From NCBI GenBank assembly GCA_014843695.1, contig CM026403.1, forward strand, positions 8,959,117 through 9,023,116: 64,000 bases of DNA. The letters are read 5' to 3'. This DNA is from Archivesica marissinica (taxonomy: Eukaryota; Mollusca; Bivalvia; Venerida; Vesicomyidae). Positions 36,290 to 48,427 of the stretch are shown in pieces. The notes beneath the pieces were generated by a model that was not told the DNA's origin, ran no database searches, and worked only from the letters and a program-made list of their open reading frames with translations. Made by a program: the position numbers and the translations under genes. The stretch's first letter is position 1; each line of letters starts with the position of its first letter.

Positions 36290-38278
36290 GCAACAATATG
36301 AAACATACCCTATGTTGATTGTGGTAATATTTGCCGCCGCTGGGCATTTCAACTATCTGAGACCAGACACCCAGGGGTTTACATGTGATCCGCCGCTGTA
36401 ACTAGTTCTGACCTTGTCATCGAGCTGACATAGATGCTGTCCTTGAATAGTAATGTAGGCCTGACTCATGGAAGTGGAATACCGAAGAAATGTGCACGTT
36501 GTGAACTATGTCCACACCTATCCCATCTGAGTACAATAATGCCATGCAGGAATTCAATGATCTCACATACACGACCAGCCAGCGAGCAACACCGATAATT
36601 GACAGTAGCAAAAGATCAAGGACAAACCTTCTACTTACACGTCATTCTCTCCAGACCCATCTCTGAGAAACATCATTACTGTTGTAGCCGCCAAAGAGAA
36701 TGTGCATGGGCTTGAGACCGTTGGGAGGGATATCATTGAACGAATGATTGGAAACCCCGTTTTCGGTGTCTCATTCAAACGGAAAGATCGGAAAAAGACA
36801 CTTGCAGACAAGTCGATCTAGCTCTGCTGTTCCAACGAGATCTGATGGTGTCTAAATCGGGAGACCTTTCACTGGAAGATGTAATGAGCTATGAACTCAG
36901 CGTATTCCCTACATCCCTGTTCGACCTTGAAGCGAAATACATCTTTCGTAAAGCCGCAACTAGCACACTAGCGGTCGCCGCCGAGTTTTCAAGTCGGGAA
37001 TCAACAAAACGGTCATTGATTGGTTTAAACATATTTATTTTCTAGCATGTACATACTTATTTACAACAATTGAAATAAGGAATTGGACAGAGAGCTATAC
37101 AGCTTATTAATCTGTCATTGATTCTATCCCACCAACTGAACATTATGTTCTTGATGGTGGCCCCTTGGTTCATCGCTTGCCATGGAAAAGGGGTGAGAGC
37201 TATGGTACCATTGCACAGTCGTACGCTGACTTTTCCATACACCATTATGGTAAAGCAACCATAGTTTTTGATTGTTATAGTGGAGGTCCTTCTGTCAAAG
37301 ACATTACGCTCAAAAACGTGGACAAAACACCAACCCGATCTTCAGGTTCAATGCGAACACGGAGTGTGTGGGAAAAAAGGATGATTTATTTTCTAGACCT
37401 TGTAACAAACAAGGACTTAATGATCTTGTGATTGATGAACTGCGTAGGAAAGGCTGCATTGTAATCAATGTATCAGGGGATGCAGACGTGGACAATGCCA
37501 GTGCTGCAATCAAGGCCCCAGAACATCAATCCACGACCTTGATAGGGGAAGATAAGACATTCAGTCTTTTTCCCTATTATGCTGAGACGAACAATAAGGG
37601 CCACTATTTCCACAGCAAGTCCACAGTTCCGAATGTGTACGACATCAGTGAGATGAAACACGTCCTGGGTAGTGAATACAACTTCGCGCATTTATAGTGT
37701 TGGCAACAAGTCAGCAGTCCAGAAACATGTGAATGGTGCATCGACTCTCCAGACATGTGCAAATGCGTTTCTCCTCCCAAATCAAGCAAACAGTGTCTTA
37801 CTGGACCTTGGAAACAAGGCGATGGCAGTCAATAGTAGTGATTCACTTGCTTCCTTGCGCTACAACATTTTTAGCAGGAAAATTGTTTCCAGCAAGTCAT
37901 TTGTTACCACAGAACGTCTCCCTCCTACCGAGTCCTCATCCAAGTATCACTGCATTAGAGTGTATCATCAGATTATTGTGTGGATTGGAAAGGAGAGTCG
38001 CATTAATGCGGTGGATTAGGGATGGAAACTGGAGGACACATATGAGTAAGAAGACTGCTGCCCCAAAGAGCCTTCTGCAGATTGTCAATTGTAATTGCAC
38101 CACTGCATGCCGAGCAACAAGGTGTAGTTGTAGAGGATATGGTCTACCATGCCAAGTCGAAAATGAGAATGTGGGATTCCACATAATCAACATTTACAGG
38201 AGGAAGAATGTGACAATGACTATCTGTAAATATGGTGGTATCAAATGTATTTTCAGAAATAAGTACACCACTTTGTAA
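36290..38278 (+). pseudogene. Decayed multicopy PIN-like / CXC-tail protein gene
   Basis: I recognise pieces of a widespread, transposon-like animal protein family in order, spread over shifting + frames with stops: AAAGHFNYLR near 36335; SFSPDPSLRNIITVV to SFKRKDRKKTLADK (36645-36815); LSLEDVMSYELSVFP (36860-36915); VHRLPWKRG (37165); GKKDDLFSRPCNKQGL (37368); CIVINVSGDADVD then TTLIGEDK (37455-37560, acidic residues of a FEN1-like PIN nuclease fold); NKSAVQKHV (37692); SLASLRYNIFS and SFVTTERLPPTES (37850-37935); and a CNCTTACRATRCSCRGYGLPC cysteine tail (38090-38150). There are at least five frame changes. The family's function is not established to my knowledge; nuclease activity is inferred from the fold. 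Confidence 0.75.
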
Positions 38279-38279
38279 A

Positions 38280-38771
38280 CGTAATCACCTCAATATAATT
38301 TAAATATGCTAAGTAAGCTAACTGGATTCTAGATCCCAACACATTGAGTTAGGTAACACAATTACTTATAGTATATACTAATAGTTTGGCGGCCATACTA
38401 GTCCACCATCTTGTTCACAATTATTTAATCACTTCACTATAATGTAAATATGCTAATTGGATTCCTAGATCCCAAAACATGGGGTTAGACACCAACATTA
38501 CTCATCTAGGATAAATAATGAAGACGCAATTGAAATTTTATGGATTTGGCCGGCATATTGGACGCCATCTTGAAAATTATACCTTTTTAGTGGTCAGATA
38601 TTGGTAGACTTTTAGTATGTTATTAAACACACCTGATACTATAGAAAAGCGTTGAGAAACCTTTTGTAGCAATTGTTTTGGGGTCAATCTATATTTGCAG
38701 CCGCCTATTAGAAGAGTTGTCATAGTTGACATTATTTAGAATTTATGGTTTCTTTAATATAAATACCTTTA
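38280..38771. repeat. Diverged ~145-bp tandem duplication downstream of the relic
   Basis: aaatatgctaa...ggattctagatcccaacaca then ggcggccatact (38300-38400) recurs as aaatatgctaattggattcc, tagatcccaaaacat then ggccggcatatt (38447-38560). Probably the 3' region of the same element. Confidence 0.6.
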
Positions 38772-38840
38772 GTAGCGTGAGCTCCGTAAGTTCCAACTAG
38801 CGAACTTACAATCCTCACGGACTTACGGGGCTCACGCTAC
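38772..38840. repeat. 21-bp-arm hairpin
   Basis: Left arm gtagcgtgagctccgtaagt and right arm acttacggggctcacgctac are complementary apart from one mismatch and one bulge. The loop is about 22 bases. Confidence 0.85.
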
Positions 38841-39929
38841 ACCGGCCCATTCACTGTACTGGCCACATCACGATTGTCATTCTTACGGCGGTGTTTGGGT
38901 CTATGGTTCATATTGCCACTTTTATCGTTAATCCAATTACTCACTCATATACTGTAATGGTGTAGATATCATGATAAAATATGGTCTTAACACCATCTTC
39001 TCACAAGAAACAACGCAACACCAAGTTGCAAGAGCGAAACAGTGCGTTTATTTACCGTGAAGAAGCAAACATACAGAACAAATACTACGTACAAACCAAT
39101 ACAACTATTGCACAACTATACAAAATCGTTAATAATAACTTTCAAAAATAACGTTATGCTACGATGCTAATGTTTGCGTTACTCTATTAATACAATTCTG
39201 TGAAAACTGATATGTCACCTTTACTCAGTTAACTAATATGCGTAGTATTTGCCTCAACTATCCGTCATAGAAACACCTAAGCCGCACAGGCAAAACCACC
39301 CTCGTGGGATGGAAACCTGTACCCGTGGCCTGCAAAGCTACCTCTCTGGATAAAGGATGACGGGATATTCACATCCTGAGGCTCTCTGTATGTGCTCAAA
39401 TCCATTAACAAATGCGCTCAAACCCCTCAACAAATGTATAAACATTTATTTATATAATATCCCTCATCTGCCATGACATCCCATCTGCATAAAATTATAA
39501 TGCTGGCAGTATCCGTTTACAAATATATAGAGATGTTGATACATGTACTATAAAATCCTAATTTGAATAGCTAAAATTCAATGTTCACGATAAGTCGTTT
39601 CGCCTAGAAGTGAATTCCACCGCGCCCATCGCTCAACATAAAAGGAACACTTTCCACCCGAGCGCACACTCACATACCCGTTTTAGTAAACCTTTGTGAA
39701 CAGGTCGTGTTAAGACAAGTGTTCTCGGCTATACCTTGTAACGCAGAGAACCGGTTATTCTTATCCAAATACTAGAATCCTAGTTATATCAATATATGTA
39801 TACATTTTTATTTATATTTCCATATATTATTGTCATGGGTAAATGTTTAAAATTGCATCTGTAATTGTGAAGCACAATAGAATAATATTTAATTTTTGCG
39901 CTACATAGATGCTATGTATTTGTATTTGG
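38841..39929. other. Intergenic DNA, no recognised feature
   Basis: No gene or named element on either strand. Confidence 0.4.
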
Positions 39930-42472
39930 TAGTGCATACAGGATGTGTGTGCCATTTGGTAGTGCATACAGGATGTGTGTGCCATTTGGTAGTGCATACA
40001 GGATGTGTGTGCCATTTGGTAGTGCATTCAGGATGTGTGTGCCATTTGGTAGTGCATACACGATGTGTGTGCCATTTGGTAGTGCATACAGGATGTGTGT
40101 GCCATTTGGTAGTGCATACAGGATGTGTGTGCCATTTGGTAGTGCATACAGGATGTGTGTGCCATTTGGTAGTGCATACAGGATGTGTGTGCCATTTGGT
40201 AGTGCATACAGGATGTGTGTGCCATTTGGTAGTGCATACAGGATGTGTGTGCCATTTGGTAGTGCATACACGATGTGTGTGCCATTTGGTAGTGCATACA
40301 GGATGTGTGTGCCATTTGGTAGTGCATACACGATGTGTGTGCCATTTGGTAGTGCATACAGGATGTGTGTGCCATTTGGTAGTGCATACAGGATGTGTGT
40401 GCCATTTGGTAGTGCATACAGGATGTGTGTGCCATTTGGTAGTGCATACAGGATGTGTGTGCCATTTGGTAGTGCATACACGATGTGTGTGCCATTTGGT
40501 AGTGCATACAGGATGTGTGTGCCATTTGGTAGTGCATACACGATGTGTGTGCCATTTGGTAGTGCATACAGGATGTGTGTGCCATTTGGTAGTGCATACA
40601 GGATGTGTGCCATTTGGTAGTGCATACAGGATGTGTGTGCCATTTGGTAGTGCATACAGGATGTGTGTGCCATTTGGTAGTGCATACAGGATGTGTGTGC
40701 CATTTGGTAGTGCATACACGATGTGTGTGCCATTTGGTAGTGCATACAGGATGTGTGTGCCATTTGGTAGTGCATACAGGATGTGTGTGCCATTTGGTAG
40801 TGCATACAGGATGTGTGTGCCATTTGGTAGTGCATACAGGATGTGTGTGCCATTTGGTAGTGCATACAGGATGTGTGTGCCATTTGGTAGTGCATACACG
40901 ATGTGTGTGCCATTTGGTAGTGCATACACGATGTGTGTGCCATTTGGTAGTGCATACAGGATGTGTGTGCCATTTGGTAGTGCATACAGGATGTGTGTGC
41001 CATTTGGTAGTGCATACAGGATGTGTGTGCCATTTGGTAGTGCATACAGGATGTGTGTGCCATTTGGTAGTGCATACAGGATGTGTGTGCCATTTGGTAG
41101 TGCATACAGGATATGTGTGCCATTTGGTAGTGCATACAGGATGTGTGTGCCATTTGGTAGTGCATACACGATGTGTGTGCCATTTGGTAGTGCATACAGG
41201 ATGTGTGTGCCATTTGGTAGTGCATACACGATGTGTGTGCCATTTGGTAGTGCATACAGGATGTGTGTGCCATTTGGTAGTGCATACAGGATGTGTGTGC
41301 CATTTGGTAGTGCATACAGGATGTGTGTGCCATTTGGTAGTGCATACACGATGTGTGTGCCATTTGGTAGTGCATACAGGATGTGTGTGCCATTTGGTAG
41401 TGCATACACGATGTGTGTGCCATTTGGTAGTGCATACAGGATGTGTGTGCCATTTGGTAGTGCATACAGGATGTGTGTGCCATTTGGTAGTGCATACAGG
41501 ATGTGTGTGCCATTTGGTAGTGCATACAGGATGTGTGTGCCATTTGGTAGTGCATACACGATGTGTGTGCCATTTGGTAGTGCATACAGGATGTGTGTGC
41601 CATTTGGTAGTGCATACAGGATGTGTGTGCCATTTGGTAGTGCATACAGGATGTGTGTGCCATTTGGTAGTGCATACAGGATGTGTGTGCCATTTGGTAG
41701 TGCATACAGGATGTGTGTGCCATTTGGTAGTGCATACAGGATATGTGTGCCATTTGGTAGTGCATACAGGATGTGTGTGCCATTTGGTAGTGCATACACG
41801 ATGTGTGTGCCATTTGGTAGTGCATACAGGATGTGTGTGCCATTTGGTAGTGCATACACGATGTGTGTGCCATTTGGTAGTGCATACACGATGTGTGTGC
41901 CATTTGGTAGTGCATACAGGATGTGTGTGCCATTTGGTAGTGCATACAGGATGTGTGTGCCATTTGGTAGTGCATACAGGATGTGTGTGCCATTTGGTAG
42001 TGCATACATGATGTGTGTGCCATTTGGTAGTGCATACACGATGTGTGTGCCATTTGGTAGTGCATACAGGATGTGTGTGCCATTTGGTAGTGCATACAGG
42101 ATGTGTGTGCCATTTGGTAGTGCATACAGGATGTGTTGCCATTTGGTAGTGCACAGGATGTGTGTGCCATTTGGTAGTGCATACACGATGTGTGTGCCAT
42201 TTGGTAGTGCATACAGGATGTGTGTGCCATTTGGTAGTGCATACAGGATGTGTGTGCCATTTGGTAGTGCATACACGATGTGTGTGCCATTTGGTAGTGC
42301 ATACAGGATGTGTGTGCCATTTGGTAGTGCATACAGGATGTGTGTGCCATTTGGTAGTGCATACAGGATGTGTGTGCCATTTGGTAGTGCATACACGATG
42401 TGTGTGCCATTTGGTAGTGCATACACGATGTGTGTGCCATTTGGTAGTGCATACACGATGTGTGTGCCATTT
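39930..42472 (+). repeat. 30-bp satellite, ~85 units
   Basis: The unit is gtgccatttggtagtgcata followed by caggatgtgt. The main polymorphism is cagg/cacg. The period is a multiple of three and the unit lacks stops in most frames, so open frames of 800-880 codons exist on both strands and are artefacts. The right end passes in register into SINE A sequence. Confidence 0.97.
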
Positions 42473-42590
42473 GGCAAGGCATTTAAATTCCACATAGCCT
42501 CTTCTCTCTACCTCGTGGCGATGGATGCTATCGGCAATGAGGTCTCGTGATTAATATAAGTTGTAAATCGACCTAAGCTAAAGTTGCATT
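42473..42590 (+). mobile_element. SINE family A 3' half, fused to the satellite
   Basis: caaggcatttaaattccaca, gcctcttctctctacctcgt, ggcgatggatgctatc, gaggtctcgtgattaatata. The SINE 5' half is replaced by the 30-bp array. Confidence 0.85.
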
Positions 42591-42994
42591 AATGATAATA
42601 GGATGTCGATATGTACTCTCGTAACTGGATTATCCACAGGTAGAGAGCAGAATTTGCATATTGTCGATTTCGTGCAACTTTCGATCTCTGTAAGACGTTG
42701 TATGTTTTCACATATTCATTAGCTTCTTCGTGCTGTCATTGCTAGGTTACACAATAGACAAGGCTTATTTTGTAAGTGAGAGTAGAGAGAGGGAATTTGA
42801 TATACATGTATATCAATTATTCAAATTTGAATTCAAAATAATGTACGAATATCTATTGCATCAACATACAAATATGTTTGTAAATCAAACACACATATAT
42901 TTACGTGATTAATATTGTAATTCTGCTATACTATCATGTTATCAATCGCATCTACATTCTTATTAAATACACGTATTACTGATTACATGAAGGT
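42591..42994. other. Intergenic DNA, no recognised feature
   Basis: AT-rich, with no supported feature. Confidence 0.35.
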
Positions 42995-43005
42995 ACTGCA
43001 AGTGG

Positions 43006-44133
43006 GTCCGCCTACGTGGTCGAGTGGTTAAGGTCGCTGACTTGTATACCACTGTAACCTATCATCACTGATTATTATTATTATTATTATATACCAAACT
43101 TATATAGCGCTCTTTTCATTTAAAAATAAAACGTTCAAAAGCGCTTTACAGCCTAAAATATCACAAATATTGATAAAAACTTCCACATACAATGAGATAA
43201 AACAAGACAAAATTAGCAAACACAATTACAATGGATTCTAAATATGCTATAAAATATTAGGATCTAAAATTATAACAATTAAAATATAGGTAATAATTAA
43301 ATAAAATGTGTTCATTTGCAGTCTTAATCCTGATTGAGCACAGACACAGTTCGATATTTATGTTCCATATGAACATTTAAAAAGGTGTGTCTTCAAAGCC
43401 TTTTTGAAAGAACACAATGTTGTTGCACTTCTAAGATTTGATGGAAGAGAATTCCAAAGTTTTGGGGCAGCAGTCATGAAACTTCTATCTCCGTATGTGA
43501 CAGTCCGACTTCTTGGTAACACAAGAGTAGCTGCTTCATATTTAGACCGTAAGTTTCTCCTTGGTATATAAACCTCAAGCAAGTTTCTCATATAAATCGG
43601 TGCTTCTCCATTCAATGCTTTATATGTGTGAGTCAGTATTTTATACTTTATTCTTTCTTGAACTGGTAGCCAATGAAGTTCTTTTAGAATGGGCGTTACA
43701 TGACTGAAACGGGTTGTTCTGGTTATGATGCGAGCTGCTGTGTTTTGAACAGTTTGTAATTTATTGGAAGTGTATTTTGGCACGCCGTACAACAGTGAAT
43801 TACAGTAGTCGAGCCTGGATGTAATGAGTGAGTTTATGAGAGTTTTCGTGGCTTCTGTTGTTAAATACCGCCGAATGTGTCCAATCCGCCGGATCTGCGC
43901 ATAACATGATTTTGTCACAGAATTTACTGATGGTCACGGGTTCGAGCCCCGCTCAGGCCGTGTCTCATTTATATGAAAAAGTTGGCAGTTTCTTATGGAG
44001 GTTGGTGCACCCAAGTACTGGTTAACCGCTGGAGCCTGCCCAGGAAAGGTGTTGTTAAGTAAACTGCCCGCCGGCGATATAGCCCAAAATGGTGCTGATG
44101 CAGGCGTAAAACCCGAAATATAAAAAATATAAA
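43006..44133 (+). mobile_element. SINE family F copy split by a LINE insertion
   Basis: Halves 43006-43071 and 43926-44133 align end to end with the intact copy at 28866. The outer target duplication is actgcaagtgg / actgcatgtgg (42995-43005, 44134-44144). Confidence 0.9.
43072..43925 (-). mobile_element. 5'-truncated L2/CR1-like LINE inside SINE F
   Basis: The minus-strand frame 43918-43358 encodes about 186 residues of the RT C-terminal region: RLDYCNSLLYG, LQTVQNTAARII, LHWLPVQERIKYKI, PKLWNSLP, FKKALKTHLF. This block is typical of CR1/L2-type LINEs. The 3' end, at the left, finishes in (ATAATA)n. Five-base duplication actga at 43067-43071 and 43926-43930. It is intact over this segment but lacks the catalytic YxDD region, so it cannot act alone. 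Confidence 0.85.
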
Positions 44134-44144
44134 ACTGCATGTGG

Positions 44145-45326
44145 AACAGTTCATGCAGCAATTGTTTTCTTGTTTTTTCAATCACATTTACATTCATAGT
44201 TATTACTACAAGTTATGTATTGCATATGTTGTTTAAAACTGCTTAACACTTTGTACACATGGATATAAAAAGAAATATAAACGAAGCCACCGAGCTTCAC
44301 CAAAAATAAAAAGCTTCTTCATTCATCTTGGAATACCCGTAATTTATTTTTATCTAATTGCACCAAAGGTACCATCAACAATCTCCTGCTTCACATTCAC
44401 GGTGTCTCCAAACTGTCCTCCTCTTCACCCTTGGTACCGCCACTTACAGCATCACGTTGTTGCGGTCGATGTTCTTATATGCAATTACCCTTGATGTACA
44501 TAGATAATTATCATATTCTATCCTATGTTTCATATTTATTATCACCAAGGCCAAGAGAGCCTCCGCGGACGAAAGGTTAACGTCATTGAAGTCAAATCAT
44601 TTGCCCTTGATCGTACAGTACATGCACTTCTGTTGAAACCGGGGTCTTCCTCCACCAATATTATCTGGGGAGTCGCGGGGTGACCAAAGAGGGTGATGCG
44701 ATTTTAAAAATCAAGACCAATGAGGATTAGATGTTTGTTCACATTCTCTGGTAGTGTTCCATCCACATTGTATGCTAGAATAACATTGAAGCTTTCCCAT
44801 TCTCTTTGCTATTAAGGACAATTCGTGTCCAGTCTCAGGTACCTCAGTGGAACAGGATGATCTTGATGCATCGACGTTTACTTAGAATGCGTACCGAAGA
44901 TCTACGTGCAGGGCCAGACGCCTGAGTCCGTATCTTGTCATTAAAAGAGGATGACCCCTTGCCAGCAGTGGTAGTATTTTGCACAATTCTGGCACACTCA
45001 ATATCACACTTGTTATGTGAAGTTGACTCCTCCACCAATGTGTTTGTACTAGCATCTTCTTTAGCTGGCTGCTAAACAACTCTAAACACCAGGAGCAGGT
45101 AATATTTGCATAATCACTCCTTAGCAAATGACTAGTTCATGTTCGGTATTAATTTAAAAATCAAAGTTATATGGCTTTGTTGCCTATCCAACAAGCATAC
45201 CGGGAGGGTTCTGATCAATTATCAACTATAGCCCTTTGTGATCCGTGTACACCACTAGACAATCCAACGTGGTAACTGTCTCCATTTTTTCTCTCCAGTG
45301 CGTTTCTTCCGTCATTATTATGAGAT
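44145..45326. other. Intergenic DNA with a degraded SINE E
   Basis: Bases 44562-44700 resemble a decayed SINE E head (gcctccgcggacgaaaggtt, gtcaaatcatttgcccttg). The rest, including short open frames at 44840-45130, is not recognisable. Confidence 0.4.
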
Positions 45327-45590
45327 AACACACTGGACTGGTAATCCAGGGATCGCAGGTTCGATCCCCCGCCTGACCCTAGTAAAATTAACAGTCTTTC
45401 AGATGGGACGTTAAACCGAGGTCTCGTGTCGGTGTTTTACACCGTGCAAGTAAAAGAACCAGCGAAGACTCTGGAATGGGTCTTTGTCTGTATCATTGCA
45501 CTATCCTCCAACAATCTAAAATGACTAATCTCTTCAGGAGGCGTCGCTCATATGGGCAACCGGTAGCGACGATAAATAAACGTAAAACAA
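45327..45590 (+). mobile_element. SINE family C copy, slightly 5'-truncated
   Basis: acacactggactggtaatcc, gcaggttcgatcccccgcct, full body, and hairpin gtcgctcatatgggcaaccg with gataaataaacgtaaaac. Confidence 0.88.
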
Positions 45591-45898
45591 AATTTAAAAA
45601 ATAGTGTCCTCATTAAATGTCAATGCTTAATTTATGCTATATTGTCAAAAACTAGAAATTCAAAAATGCCTGCTCAGTCACACGTTTGAAACTACTTCAT
45701 TCGCTCTGAGAATAAGAAAACTGCTAGGTGTAATTTATGCAAACTAGACGTAACATATTCGGGTACAACATCAAATCTGAATAATCATTTGAAAAACAAA
45801 CATCCTTCAACGGAAAGCAGTTCAAGTGACTCTAAAGGGCAAGTGACAATGACTTCATTTGTGAAAACGCACAGGAAATTTACCGTAAGTGAGAGCTG

Positions 45899-47454
45899 TG
45901 TTACGCCGCATAGAGCTACTAACCCATATAGCTCCTCAAGGAGCTCTATGAGTTGTGGCATGACGCATAGAGCTCCCTGGTAGCTCTATGCGTTAGGCCA
46001 CAACGCATAGAACTCCTAAGAAGCGCGGTGCGTTAGGCAAACACGCATAGAAGGTACACATCAACTTTAAAATGAGTCTTTCAACCTGACGCATAGAGCT
46101 CCCCACTTCCGATAATTAAGATGTTGAGATGACTTGTATGTGCACTTGTAGATATAAATGCACATACGTGTTGTATGTATTAACACCTAACACCTATTCA
46201 CACCTACATGCCCTCACACTTCGTTAGTATCACGACCGAGAAAAGTGAATAAAACGTGGTGGGAACGCCGGGTACTTGATACGGACGCAAGTACGGACGC
46301 TTCATTGAACACCAAGCCGCCACGTTTGTCTTGGACTATTCAAACCAAACGTCGCGCTTCCGCGTTTCTGACCAGAACGGGATAAGAACTAGTTCTGAAC
46401 TCCGCACGAACATTACTCGAAAGAACTTCACGTAGTAACAACTGCAAGAACGTGAATGCATGATATGGATTGGACACGAAATGTAGGCACTTGACTTTTG
46501 ACCTCAAAGTGCGACCTTGACTTTGAACCTACATGGCTGGAGCATGGGTTCTGCACGTCATCTCGATGAGGTGAACATTTGACCCAAATTTCGTGAAAAC
46601 CCTTCAAGAGGTTTAGGAGATATGGACCGGACACGATGGGATGGGTGGACGGAATGACGGATGGACATCGACCAATCCTATAGTCCCCATTACCGGGTCT
46701 TCGACCAGTAGGGGCCTAACAAGCCTTTAATAAAGTGCAAATGGGACATAATTCAGTAAGTACAACACAGAGAGTTATGGTTCTTGCGCTCTGCACTCCG
46801 CCTCATTGCCCCCTATCACTGCTTCAAGGTACTTTTTATTACCTTCAATACTTTTCGAGTTATGCTCCGGACAAGCACATAATAAGGTGGAAAGGGGAGA
46901 TAATTCAGTAGGTACATCACAGAGAGTTATTGTTCTCGCGCTCTATACACCGCCTCATTTCCCTCTATCACCGTTTCAAGTTTCATTAGATTTCATTCAA
47001 TACTGTACGAGTTATGCTACAGCAAGCATTTAATAAAGTGAAAAGGGAGATAATTCATCAATGACAACACAGAGAGTTATGGTTCTTGCGCTCTGCTCTC
47101 CATCTCATTGCCCTCCATCACAGATTCAAGTTTCATTTGATTTCCTTCTATGCTTTTCGAGTTATGCTCCGGACAAGAAGTACCCGGACGAACGAACGAA
47201 CGGACGAACAAACGTACGGACGGACAGACAAAGTGGCAACTAAATGCTCTCCCTTTGGGGAGCATAAACATAGTCAGTAGTTTAATATGTTTTAGTAGTT
47301 GACAACAGAGGAGCTCAATGCGGGACGATCGGGCATATTGACGCATTGAAGCTCTATCGGACAGGAGCTCTATGTGGTTCTTTAACGACGCATAGAGCTC
47401 TATGGAGAGCTCCTCGAGGAGCTCTATGGGTTAGGAGCTCTATGCGGCGTAACA
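45899..47454. mobile_element. 1.56-kb DNA-transposon-like element with complex inverted ends
   Basis: Ends are tgttacgccgcatagagct and its complement agctctatgcggcgtaaca. Inverted similarity extends about 75 bases inward and includes nested ccatagagctcctcgaggag palindromes. Six-base duplication gagctg at 45893-45898 and 47455-47460. The interior is non-coding: a stretch resembling a common mollusc repeat (46460-46720, ggagatatggaccggacacg), three ~155-bp repeats (46728-47180, gagagttatggttcttgcgc) and a gaac/ggac simple repeat. It is likely a non-autonomous element. Confidence 0.75.
46728..47180 (+). repeat. Three tandem ~155-bp units inside the inverted-repeat element
   Basis: Each unit carries gggagataattcagtaa, acagagagttatggttcttg, cgctctgcactccgcctcat and cttttcgagttatgctccgg with moderate divergence. 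Confidence 0.85.
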
Positions 47455-47729
47455 GAGCTGACATGTCACCCAAGCAATTGCGGATATGATCGTTAAAACA
47501 GACAATATATTTATTTATGTCTCATCAATGTACAACAATAACAGAACAACATTAAAATAATACATGGTATAGTACATTGCCACTCATAAATGAGTTACAA
47601 GAGACGGTATTTATCAAAGTATAAAAACATGACATTATGCAGTTGTAATAATATAGTATGATATAACATACATACATGTATTTGTAAACAACACATGATA
47701 AATCTGAATAGCCTACGCTAATCTAACCT

Positions 47730-47961
47730 TGTGGAAGTCGTGATAGCGCAGTGGATGCGCGTTCGCTTCAGGCGCGAAAGGTCCGGAGTTCGAGCCCCGC
47801 TGGAGCCGTTACGATTGTGTCCTTAGGCAAGGCATTTAAATTCCACGGTGCCTCTTCTCTCCCTCGTGGCGATGGATTCCATCAGGAATGAGGTCTCGAG
47901 AGTGATTAATATAAGTTGAAAGAACTTGTTTCGCAATCGAGCTAAAATAAATTTGTATAAA
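47730..47961 (+). mobile_element. SINE family A copy
   Basis: Full-length with head gtgatagcgcagtggatgcg and B box ggagttcgagccccgctgga. Twelve-base target duplication ctaatctaacct at 47718-47729 and 47962-47973. Confidence 0.92.
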
Positions 47962-48427
47962 CTAATCTAACCTAAAATAAGCTTACAATGATTGTATGAG
48001 AGCACTATTGCAATATTAAAACATGTTTTGAAAAAGCAAATATCAACTCTTGATCAGATCAGAATTGAACTGATTAGCATAGACTATTCAGCTGGTATTA
48101 AAAATACATTGGATTATTAAGAAAAATTGAAGCATTGTGTACAAAGGTAAAAATAACGTCTTTGTAGAATATTAAAACAAGTTTTGGCACTTAATCTCAT
48201 AATTTCTGCGTTAGAAAATATAAATATTAGCTTATCATTTGGAGAAAGAGCAGCAAAGTAAAAGTTCATCTGTGTTGCTTTTGTTAATTGGGCAATTATT
48301 ATAGGTGATTGAGTGATTTTGAGAAAACTATATCGAATATTCGAATATCTTCCCGACCGAATAGCAAAATCGCTATTCGTTCTCATCCCTCATATAAAAT
48401 GCAATGTACCAGAAACACACGAGCATA

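Larger units (their letters stand above)
45660..47510 (+). pseudogene. BED-finger (ZBED/hAT-type) relic interrupted by an inverted-repeat element
   Basis: Left part (45668-45898): NYFIRSENKKTARCNLCK, then SNLNNHLKNKH. This is a C-x2-C...H-x4-H BED zinc finger. The expected Trp just before NYF is a TGA. Right part (47462-47500): HVTQAIADMIVKTD, matching the segment that follows the finger in ZBED/hAT proteins. Left and right parts are in one frame once the 1.56-kb insertion and one target copy are ignored, with an additional TGA at the joint. Only about 90 codons remain; the transposase core is not seen. Confidence 0.7.

Noticed and set aside
39896..42550. Open frames of 800-880 codons on both strands (CVCHLVVHTG- and YALPNGTHI-type repeats)
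   Set aside because: They are translations of the 30-bp satellite. The period is divisible by three and the unit lacks stops, so several frames stay open at once.
46806..47280. Several 60-90-codon frames
   Set aside because: They fall in the triplicated ~155-bp repeat and the gaac/ggac simple repeat of the inverted-repeat element.
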